Source of the DNA: Alectoria sarmentosa
Taxonomy: Eukaryota; Ascomycota; Lecanoromycetes; Lecanorales; Parmeliaceae
Direction: 5' to 3'
Assembly (NCBI GenBank): GCA_009733775.1
Contig: WOGZ01000618.1
Location: forward strand, 1 to 11,364
Length of the DNA stretch: 11,364 bases
A program made the position numbers and the translations under genes. How positions within the stretch are numbered: the stretch's first letter is position 1; every line of letters begins with the position of its first letter. The notes beneath the pieces were generated by a model, which ran no database searches, had not been told where the DNA came from, and saw nothing but the letters and a program-made list of their open reading frames with translations. This document shows, piece after piece, positions 1 through 8,110 of the stretch.

Positions 1-1297
1 ATTAATTTTCAATTCTTATCGATATAATGAATCGTAATCGTTATATATTCGATTTAATTATTAACGATTCAATAATCGAATATAAAAGAGAATTCGATTT
101 ATATTTTAATTAAATATCGAATAATTCGAATTTGACGAGAAGGAAATTTCATTGAAAAAAAATTAATAATTTATTTTAAAGCGTTTCGTAATAAATCGCA
201 GATGCATTATTATTGAAAATATTTGAAATTTATGTATAATGTAAAAAAAATATAAAAACTTACTTTCGACAATAATGAATTATTTCTCGAAAGAATTTCG
301 AACGTAAAGTTTTGAAAGTTACATAGTTTTCGAGAAAAAAATGTAATACTTTTATTTTAAAATTCGATGAAATAAAATCCTTATTTAATGCGTTTTGAGA
401 GAATTTTTTTGATAATCGACTTTATTGAATAAAAATATTAAAAGAGAATTATATTTAAAATACTATTTTTTAACAAATTAATAAAAATAAAATAAAAAAA
501 CAAATCGATAACATTTTATTCATCAACGATGACTCTTTTAAAGTCTTTTTTTTATCGCAATTTTGAGATGTTTCGTATGCGTATAATAATTGCTATACGA
601 TTTTTGTGAAACCTTTTCGATTTTCGTATATCGACAATTTCGAACAAGACATTTAATTCGTTTTTATAAAACTTAACATAATTCAAATAAAATAATTGAT
701 ATAATATATTTCACGTTCAATATTCTTTTTGTAAGAAAATAATTCTTATTCAAAGTATTTTTCTTTGAAAAGATATTTCTGATTTTCCAAAAATGATAAT
801 TGAAACTCGATGTCGTATTTCGAGAAAATCATTATTTCGACGAATATAATGTTTATATTAATTTTAAAATTCGACTATATATATAATCGAAATTTAAAAT
901 CAAAATAACGATTTTGAAAATTAATTAAAAATATGTAAAAAAAAAGAAAAAACGAGAGAACAAAGTTATTATATAATTTTTATAATAAATGTTAACGTTA
1001 TATAGTATTAAAAATAAAACTTTTTATTAATTAATTATTATCATTAAAATTAATTAAAAAATGTATTTTAAACGAATTTTATTATTAATATATTCGAGAT
1101 ATTAACTACTTTAAATAATTATTAATTGTAAAAAAACATGTTTATCAATAATTCATATATATTAAAAAAAAATGCTTTTATATTATGTTTTCTTATTTAA
1201 AACTCGTTAACTTTAAAACACCTTTTTTTTTACCTTTTTTCAAATTTAGTGTATAATACGCTGAAATTGTAAATTCAAGAAAATTTTAAAAATAGTA
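1..1297. other. AT-rich, gene-free block, probably a RIP-degraded repeat island
   Basis: This stretch is made almost entirely of A and T and has no open frame of useful length on either strand. In bases 1-480 I counted 38 cytosines by eye, and 21 of them are followed by G. CpA and CpT (8 each) and CpC (1) are rare. CpG deamination alone would do the opposite, so the pattern looks like repeat-induced point mutation (RIP) that consumed C outside CpG on both strands. RIP islands usually cover dead transposons, but no terminal repeat or coding remnant can be recognised here. A centromeric or subtelomeric AT block is an alternative, and the window start cuts the block. Confidence 0.7.
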
Positions 1298-1402
1298 ACA
1301 TATAATCAATTATAATTGATTATGAAAATTGATTATAATCATGATTATGATTATGAACTTTCAAAATCATAATCAATTATGATTATGTGATTTCATAATC
1401 AA
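1298..1402. repeat. Cluster of palindromic ATAATC/GATTAT repeats at the island edge
   Basis: The units ATAATC and GATTAT recur many times in both orientations. Bases 1302-1323 form a perfect 22-base palindrome. Bases around 1335-1350 contain a 14-base palindrome (ataatcatgattat). Bases 1365-1384 form two 9-base arms (aatcataat and attatgatt) separated by only two bases. Another copy of cataatcaatta lies near 1394-1405. The cluster sits just inside the composition boundary at about 1420. It could be a simple repeat expanded by slippage, or the decayed end of a mobile element. No target-site duplication is visible. Confidence 0.75.
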
Positions 1403-1792
1403 TTAATCTGATTTTGACTACAGAGCCGGAAGCAGCCACTCCCAATCGTCGTCCGCCAGTAAATGAAACCAACTATACACGCTGGCTTTGCAAAAAGTGG
1501 ATCCTCGTATTCTTACCCCCATCCTAGAGTATACTCCCCAATACATGTCAGCTACAGCTAGAGAACAACAAGGCACATTCAACATGGTATTTTGACTAGC
1601 TATCCTCTTTTGGCAACATCTTGCTCTCCCACTGTCGTCTTCGGACCTGACATGTACGTATTTGGTGCAAGAATTCCCTAATCAAGGCTGCAATCTGGGT
1701 CGCGAGACATGTTTCGGGAGCAGTACTGAGGGGCCTTCCCCCTAAAAGTTTTACAAGCTGGCAAATGCTGACGACGTAGCATTCACAGTAGA
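1403..1792. promoter_or_regulatory. Upstream region of the Slm1-like gene; possible 5' intron
   Basis: Composition becomes normal at about 1420, so the promoter and 5' leader of the Slm1-like gene must fit in roughly 370 bases, unless the AT-rich DNA contributes. I see no TATA box. An intron-like 3' end lies just before the start: a branch-point-like gctgac at 1767-1772 is followed by acag ending at 1788. This suggests a 5' leader intron or an upstream coding exon. A short open stretch starts with ATG at 1545 and runs to a possible splice donor at 1587. Confidence 0.45.
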
Positions 1793-4502
1793 ATGGCTCA
1801 GCGGCAGGTCGGAGCAACAGACTTTGCGCTGGGTGCACCTCATTCTCTCTCACACTCGAACTTGCACAGCCAGTCTGTGCACCTTGACGACAATGCCATG
1901 GTCGGTCACTCAGGATCCTCTACAATCGGAGAAAGTGAGACTCACCACGCTAATTCGACCATGTCCCAATCACATCCATTGGCGCCCTCGCGTGGGGGCA
2001 CCCTCAAAAAGCGACAGTCGCTCAGTAGAAAGAATAGCTTGAAGCGAAGCGGAAGCAGAAGGGACAGCCGCCCTGGGAGCGTGAAAGGCTTGACTTTCGC
2101 AGACGACGTGGCTGGAAACGGATCGGAGATGAACAGCGCCTTCTTTACCCCTGTACCCACGACTGGAAGCCCCACGGAGATCTTAGCGAACAGGTTCCAA
2201 GGTAGGTCTCGTCATGCAGATTGAGTGGGAAAGCTACAAAGAGGAGATGTGCTGATAAGTATGCTCATCAGTCTGGCGGAAGGTGCTTAAAGACCTGATC
2301 ATCTATTTTCGAGATATCCAGAAGTCCTACGATGCCCGCTCCAAATCCCTCTATACAATCTCCAACGTCATCACGAACATCACTACTCCTACCCAGTTCG
2401 TATCAGAAGGAGGGATCAGTGACGCCATATATGCTTTAAGAAATTTCCACAAGCAAGCGATAACGGAGGGCAACAAGGCCAAGTCCATTGAGGAAGATGT
2501 AATCGTGCAGCTCACAGGCCTTCGGAGTGATCTGGGCCAAAAGATCAAGGAGATAAAAGGCCTTTCTGGGGACTTTAAAAATGGCGTTGACAAGGAAACG
2601 GAAGGGACCAGGAGAGCAGTACGAGACTTGCAGGACGCTCTAGGTGCAGCAAACACGGACGCGAAGAACGACCCCTTTCTAGTCAGGCTTGGAGTTGACC
2701 GGCAATTGGGGAGACAGATTGAAGAAGAGAATTATCTGCATAGGGTATGTTTGCAATGCAAAACTCTCATGCAGAACCCATGTTGACTGTTCAGGCATTC
2801 TTGAACCTGGAAAGCTCCGGTCGAGAGCTCGAGTCTATTGTTATGGGGGAGGTCCAAAAAGCTTACAGCGCATATGCTGGCATCATCAAAAGAGAAGCAG
2901 ATGAGGCGTATGAGGCTGTTGAAAGACTCCGAAAAGGTCCTCTGGCTATCCCGAAAGACTTCGAATGGAACGCTTTTGTTGACAACAATGAGCATTTCGT
3001 TGATCCCAGGCTCCCAGTGCGCAGAGTGGAGAACATTGCATACCCAGGTAAAGATGATGCGGCTGCTTCAGAAGTTAAGGCAGGGATGCTTGAGCGTAAG
3101 AGCAAGTATTTGAAAAGTTACACGCCTGGATGGTAGGGACCTGGTTGAGCTTCTATGTGAAATGCTTTCATTGACCTAGCATAGGTATGTGCTATCTACT
3201 ACGCACCTTCATGAGTTCAAATCGCCAGACCGGATATCCAGCCAAGCGCCAATGATGTCCCTGCCACTCGCAGACCAGAAACTCGGCTCACATTCGAATG
3301 CTGACTCTACCTCCCACAAATTTATGCTCAAAGGACGTCAGAGTGGCGGTATGCATCGAGGACACGCATGGGTATTCAGAGCCGAGTCTTATGATACAAT
3401 GCTCGCCTGGTTTTCTGACATTAAAGATTTAACTGAAAAGACTGGCGCGGAACGCAAGGAGTTCATTCGCCGTTCTCACGCACGGAGTGTAAGCGCAGGC
3501 AGCCACAAACCAGGCTCTATCAGTAGCGATGGCGGTATAGATGAAGATGAAGCAGACGAAGTCCCATATTCTGCAACCGCTTCTCAAGCCGATATACCAC
3601 CCAAAACGGAAATGCTCCCACAGCGGCCTATTCCAGGTGGGCGTTTTCCGAGTGCTTTGAAGATCAATCGAGACTCACAAGTGCCCGTTTCCCCTTCTAG
3701 TCCGTCGAGCTCCACAGGCGACCGAGAAATAATTGCTGCTGCCGGCGCACTCCCGGGATCTGGTATTCCTTTTGGTAGCTCGGGGCAGCAGGTACAGGCT
3801 GGTGACGATGAGAAAATTGCTGCGAGAGGAGAACTAGGCGGTGTGTCTGCAGCGCCTATGATCACAAATTCGTACTCTCCTATAGCATCGAAGCAGGGCC
3901 TCAAAGGCGTGCCGTTGCAAAAGGGATCGAGTTCGGCCGCGGAAGTTAGTGCTAAAAACCGTGATTCATCAGAACAAGCCCGGAGCAGCGGTTCATTTGA
4001 CGATCCAGGTTTCATCGCCCATCACCAGCAACAGGTTGATCCCACACCACTGTCATTGCCCTTGAATGTGGAAAGACATGATAGCAAGTACGGCGACTGG
4101 CTAGGGATCGCTGCGGCCGGATCAGGGGGTGCAGTTGGTGCAGCTGGGATTGAGGCCTATCGAAACGATTTGAAACAAAAGGGATCGACTGCTCTCGAAG
4201 ACCAGGCAGGCCTGCAGACTGTTCCCACTCAAGTTCCCGCCCCGGCACATGAGGAGTCAGGACAACCGCCTGTTCAAGGAGCTATCTTCGCCGCTTTCCC
4301 TCCCACCTCTAGTGGCACGAGTGACACTGCCTATCAAAGCACTTCGCCGATTACAGGAGATACGACCTCACGTGCCTCTGATCCGGCGTCACCCATTGAA
4401 GACTTAGCAAGCAGACCATCGCTGGGAAGGGTAACTACAATTAGCGAACTGCACGTGCCCGGGGAGTTCCCCAAGGGGAATTCCTCAATGAATTCATTGT
4501 GA
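1793..4502 (+). CDS. slm1: Slm1-type BAR-like and PH-domain protein (TORC2/eisosome effector)
   Basis: The exons are 1793-2201, 2272-2744, 2795-3132 and 3185-4502, giving 845 aa. All three introns (70, 50 and 52 bases) are GT-AG and hold in-frame stops; splicing restores NRFQVWRKVLKDL, NYLHRAFLNLE and TPGWYVLSTTHLHEF. The N-terminus is Ser-rich with a basic patch at residues 72-93. A helical BAR-like region spans about 133-375 and a PH domain about 386-492, including the helix tryptophan in MLAWFSDIK. A disordered Ser/Pro/Gly tail follows, broken by a Gly/Ala segment near 708-735. Yeast Slm1 and Slm2 bind PI(4,5)P2 at the plasma membrane, associate with eisosomes and pass sphingolipid or membrane stress signals to TORC2-Ypk1; this role is inferred here. 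Length exceeds the yeast proteins (about 650-690 aa) mainly through the tail. ATG 1793 has A at -3 and G at +4 and a stop 24 bases upstream, but an extra 5' exon is possible. Confidence 0.92.
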
Positions 4503-5094
4503 GAGAGGTATAAGGCGGAAGATACTTCCGGGATTCGTGCGTTGTTCTGGCGTCTGTGGAGTTCCCAATCAGCCTGTCGCTTGACATGTCTCTTGTCATG
4601 GATTAAGTGCTTCCGAAGAAAGGGGGTTAGTGTGTCAGTATGGATAAATTATGGACATCGAGTCTTGATTTAAGCAAGCTTAGAATGCACTATGATCCGC
4701 GAAGCCAACTGTGCAAGCGCTGTCACCTCTTTACGGAATTCAAACAAGTTTCATCAAGAAGAATCCTTATGAAAATACAGGGGCTTAGCTTAGGGTACAA
4801 TTTGAGGGACTAATCCAAGATTTGTCTGCGTGGTGGCGTGAGGAACAAAGGAACGCGGTTCTCATGATGAGTGACAATCAGACCAGCATGCTTTGCATCT
4901 TTCTCTCTGGGTATCCAAGTCATTTTCTGGGTCATGATATAAAGCAAAGCCGTCCCCTTTTGACAAAGACTTTCTTGTCCTCCTTTTGTACTCTGTCCTC
5001 GCCTTTGGTTTTGAGCCTATTTGCCGAATCCAACCTTCTGACATTGCAGGCTTTCCGAGCAACAACCTCAAAAGCAACCTTCAATACAGAACTC
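4503..5094. other. Convergent intergenic region (3' UTRs)
   Basis: This 592-base stretch lies between the stop of the Slm1-like gene and the stop of the minus-strand J-domain gene. The open frames in it on both strands are short, low in recognisable content and without family similarity. It probably holds the 3' untranslated regions and polyadenylation sites of both genes. I see no tRNA, repeat or other element. Confidence 0.6.
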
Positions 5095-6072
5095 TTACGG
5101 CTTTGAGTCCTGGCCGTGGTCATGACCTTGTTGATTTATATTTTCGCTCATGCATATCTCCGGCTCTTGCAAGAGCTTCCGATAGTTTTCTTCCGTCGGG
5201 TCTGTAACCCCGTAGCCGTGTGGATCCCTCGTTCTTAGAAAATTTTGTAACCTCTCATTTCTATTCTCGAATCCTTGAGACTCTGTTCTTCGCTGTCGAA
5301 TTACCTTGCTGGCATCATCATGAATCTGTTCGACCTGCCTTTGGAATATATTCGAGTAATCTCCAACTCGGATAGATTGCCCGAAGCCACCGAGAAACAC
5401 GGCCGTGAGCACAAGCATCAAGAACCCACCATTGGAGAAATAGACAGGCTCTTGCTTGGCTTTGCCCCTCTGATACCACCTTTCCCAGTCCTCCCAGGTT
5501 GCATTCCGGAAAGGGGAATCATTGGTGTCAAAGCCGGACCATCTGGTATCATTGTTTTGCCCCCAATTATATTTTGGGGCGCCGTGTTTTGGCCGGCCAT
5601 CCCAACCGGCTCCAGACTCGTCGTAAGCGCTTCGTTTGACGGGATCTGAGAGGATCTCGTGGGCAGTGACTATCAGACGGTAGCGCTCCATCTTTATTGA
5701 ACCAGGTAGAACATTCGTCTCCGAAGACCCGCTTTCGTGGCCATTCCTATCCGGATGATAGATCTTGACGAGTTCGTAAAACCTGTGCTTCGAATAAGGC
5801 GAATTCTTTCTCAGTTTGAAGATCTGATACGGAGTAGGCACCACGTTGGGTGAAGGTAGATCAGGCCAAGGAGGGTCTTGCGGTGAGCCCGTGTGAGAGT
5901 TTTGCGAGCCAGCCGCTGCAAAGCATCGGGACGGTGGTTCACTTGGACGAGAGCATCTTAATCGTTGCGACCTTGGAGATGGCTTTGATGTATGAATGGG
6001 AGTTGATTGAGGAATGTAAAGACAGTGGAAAATGCTGTAATTTGGGAGCAGTACACTTGGCTTCTTCAACAT
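5095..6072 (-). CDS. J-domain (Hsp40) protein, likely mitochondrial and membrane-anchored
   Basis: Single exon of 325 aa. The start ATG (complement of 6070-6072) has A at -3. Residues 1-55 are rich in Ser, Pro and Arg and contain no Asp and only one Glu (residue 45), which fits a mitochondrial presequence. The J domain spans about 80-151, starting PYQIFKLRKN, with the catalytic HPD at 106-108 and ending EILSDPVKRSAYD. The stretch between HPD and helix III is about ten residues longer than in classical DnaJ. A Trp/Asn-rich middle (about 157-200) leads to one hydrophobic segment at about 214-232, and the tail is polar and basic. There is no Gly/Phe region, zinc finger or DnaJ C-terminal domain, so this is a class C J protein. 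It should stimulate an Hsp70 ATPase, probably at a mitochondrial membrane; location and partner are inferred. It is divergent from the next gene with 466 bases between starts. Confidence 0.88.
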   Translation of the reverse strand: MLKKPSVLLPNYSIFHCLYIPQSTPIHTSKPSPRSQRLRCSRPSEPPSRCFAAAGSQNSHTGSPQDPPWPDLPSPNVVPTPYQIFKLRKNSPYSKHRFYELVKIYHPDRNGHESGSSETNVLPGSIKMERYRLIVTAHEILSDPVKRSAYDESGAGWDGRPKHGAPKYNWGQNNDTRWSGFDTNDSPFRNATWEDWERWYQRGKAKQEPVYFSNGGFLMLVLTAVFLGGFGQSIRVGDYSNIFQRQVEQIHDDASKVIRQRRTESQGFENRNERLQNFLRTRDPHGYGVTDPTEENYRKLLQEPEICMSENINQQGHDHGQDSKP

Positions 6073-6538
6073 GATATCAAATTCAGGCCAAGAGCTGTGT
6101 CGCTCATCATCCTTAAGACTGAAGAAAGTAGGTAAGAAATCCGTTCTGTATGAAGCGGTATTTACGAAATGACCATCGACGAATTACGATCTAGGTTTAC
6201 TCTAGCGTACTGTATTGTTCCTCACACTAGCGTATCACCAGCGAATGTATCGCGTCTCTCTATATTAGCCAGCTTTTGATAAAGATACACAATATGCAGT
6301 AGCCATCATCCCGAATAAAATTGCCTGTTTAAGTATATGTCCAGGCAGGAGGTTCGATACAGGAACATACGCGCTTTGCTAACTTTATGGCGCTGCAACT
6401 GCGACATTGTCTCAAAGCGCGCCTGTCCCTGTCACGTGCTACAGCTTTACATCGTGTTTACTCTGCGGGAACATGGTGTCTTGATTGCCACTTACCCTTT
6501 CTGAGGACTCGGGTATTCTGAACTACGATTGTGGCAGT
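6073..6538. promoter_or_regulatory. Divergent promoter region between the J-domain gene and the LRR-like gene
   Basis: This 466-base region separates two start codons that face away from each other, so it should contain both promoters and leaders. No clear TATA box is seen. The most notable motif is the palindrome CACGTG near the right-hand gene. A short upstream ATG at 6473 is followed after two codons by a stop. Confidence 0.6.
6433..6438. promoter_or_regulatory. CACGTG E-box, Cbf1-type candidate site
   Basis: The core CACGTG is preceded by GT, giving GTCACGTG, which matches the RTCACRTG consensus of the yeast bHLH factor Cbf1. It lies about 100 bases upstream of the LRR-like gene start. 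Other CACGTG copies in this window fall inside coding sequence, so a chance match cannot be excluded. Confidence 0.3.
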
Positions 6539-7949
6539 ATGAAAAGGGGGCTCTTGAAACCCGGCGTCTTCGTTTCACCCAACAACTACCATATATCAAA
6601 TCATGGAACTATCAAACATGACGAGTCCGGCCAAGTCTTCACTGAGGTTTCATGCTCAGGAGGGCCGATGACCTTAGATTGGCTATGGAAGACTCAGGGA
6701 AGCTCAAGGGAAGCGGCACACTTTAGATCATCAGGTCCTGGATGCTCGTCACTCGTCAACATGGCCATACGAAGCGCTCTCATTCACTCACTCAACATCA
6801 CTGCCGAAAGTCTTGAGGGGCTACCATGGAGAGTGGCAAATCTGCTTTGGGAAGGACTCGTCGCTTCGTACGCTCAGTTTTGACTCCTGAATGACATAGA
6901 ATAACGCTAATGTGAGAACTTGCAAAGGCGACTGGTTGGTGTGAAAGTCTGGAAGGCCTTTATTGTTGCGTATCCAAATGAAGGCGTCAGGGCCCTGAAA
7001 CGAAAGCACCATGTCATAGCAAGACCTGACATGAAGCTCGTCGACTATGTCGCACCGCTTATCTCAACCTCATTTCGTTGGGTCACCTTCCTGTCTCTAA
7101 GCAACATCACCTGTATGTACATCTCGGAGCATCTTCTTTCTGTTTCAGTCCACGTTTCGAGTTGAAAAACAACTTCTGGGAGTAGAAGGGCCCTTCTACC
7201 TTTCTGAACCGGTCTGACAACTCGAATTTTTGGCCACAAGAAAGGAAGCTAACTCGGAACTCTCCCAAGGCTCCCGTACCGATCTTGTCCAGATTTCTAA
7301 GCTTACTAACCTCGGAGTCTTGACCATCGGACAAAACGTCACCACTATCGACGATAGCATCGTCAGAGGCTGGGGACGCACTGCTTCATCATCAGATGCA
7401 TTTGGCCTACTCCGAGTCCTTAATTGCCAATCGCAAAAGGACATCACTGCCGGCGTCTTCGCCCATCTCAACCAATTCCCGGCGCTATCTGTATTCAATG
7501 TCAAGGACTGCAAATTTGGTCCCAAACACAGACACTCGGCACGAAACTATGGATGGAATAATAGGCCGGGAAAAGACCTCAGCGACTGGCTCGTGGAGGG
7601 CGGTACGACTGGCGCTGGATGGGATTCGATCGTTCACGCGGACTTTCAACTTGGTGGAGCATTCAGCGAGGAACGATTGACAGCTGAAGGCGTGGAGGCC
7701 ATCGATGCGATGCCTGTACTGCACGTGTCGGTAGGAGCTGCTCAATCAGACGAGCCGGTCGACGTAATAGGAGACGGAAGCTTGTTCTACCGTGAGCGGA
7801 TTGATACGATTAGGTTCCCAAACAAGAGACGGTTGAGTCAGGACATTGCACCAAGCATCAAGATGACTCGGAGAAAGACGACCTCACGTGTGGTGCGTGC
7901 ATCGAAGCAACAAAACATGGAAGATCTTTTAACAGGGTTTGGGGGCTGA
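6539..7949 (+). CDS. Uncharacterised fungal protein with leucine-rich-repeat-like segments
   Basis: The exons are 6539-6867, 6928-7112 and 7270-7949, giving 397 aa. Intron 1 (60 bases) has branch point gctaat. Intron 2 (157 bases) has a canonical GTATGT donor and a gctaac branch point. Splicing gives LVASRLVGVKVW and SNITCSRTDLVQIS. After an N-terminal part with SCSGGPMTLDWLWKTQGSS and ESLEGLPWRVANLLWEG, residues about 150-255 hold spaced Leu/Ile segments resembling leucine-rich repeats, such as LVQISKLTNLGVLTIG and FPALSVFNVKDC. A basic stretch (about 357-384) could be a nuclear signal, and the end (QQNMEDLL, 385-392) resembles a weak PIP box. I recognise no enzyme motif. The start is the first ATG after an in-frame stop and has A at -3, but an upstream exon is possible. 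Function is unknown; the LRR call is by eye. Confidence 0.75.
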
Positions 7950-8110
7950 AGCTGCAAGCTATTTGAAGAGAGGGAGGAACGCCAAGACCCACGAGCCGAG
8001 GCTAAAGGCATCCTGGGACCTGAGGACCTCGAATGAAACATTGTACTTTATGTCCTTCTTCAGGTTTTTCGGGGGTTGTGCAAGCTCTCTCTTGGTACTC
8101 GAGAAAGTTC
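7950..8110 (+). other. Short tandem intergenic spacer
   Basis: Only 161 bases separate the LRR-like stop from the preferred start of the hydrolase gene on the same strand. It must therefore hold a terminator, a promoter and a leader. An ATG at 8033 is in frame with the hydrolase, with no stop between, so part of this spacer may be coding. Confidence 0.5.

Noticed and set aside
1..1297. AT-rich block as inserted mitochondrial DNA
   Set aside because: No mitochondrial gene fragment is seen, and the excess of CpG among residual cytosines fits mutation of nuclear repeat DNA better.
2202..3184. Frameshifts or pseudogenisation in the Slm1-like gene
   Set aside because: All three interruptions are explained by GT-AG introns of 50-70 bases that restore the conserved protein exactly.
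4822..5106. Open frame of 94 codons on the + strand
   Set aside because: It has no recognisable content, lies in a 3' UTR region and overlaps the end of the clearly real J-domain gene on the other strand.
5275..5649. Open frame of 124 codons on the + strand
   Set aside because: It is the antisense shadow of the J-domain gene.
6341..6365. B-box-like ggttcgatac suggesting a tRNA gene
   Set aside because: No matching A-box, acceptor stem or anticodon arm can be built around it, so it is a chance match.
7141..7148. Alternative acceptor tttcag for intron 2 of the LRR-like gene
   Set aside because: Splicing there gives five codons and then a stop (TTC CAC GTT TCG AGT TGA), whereas the acceptor at 7269 keeps the frame and has a perfect gctaac branch point.
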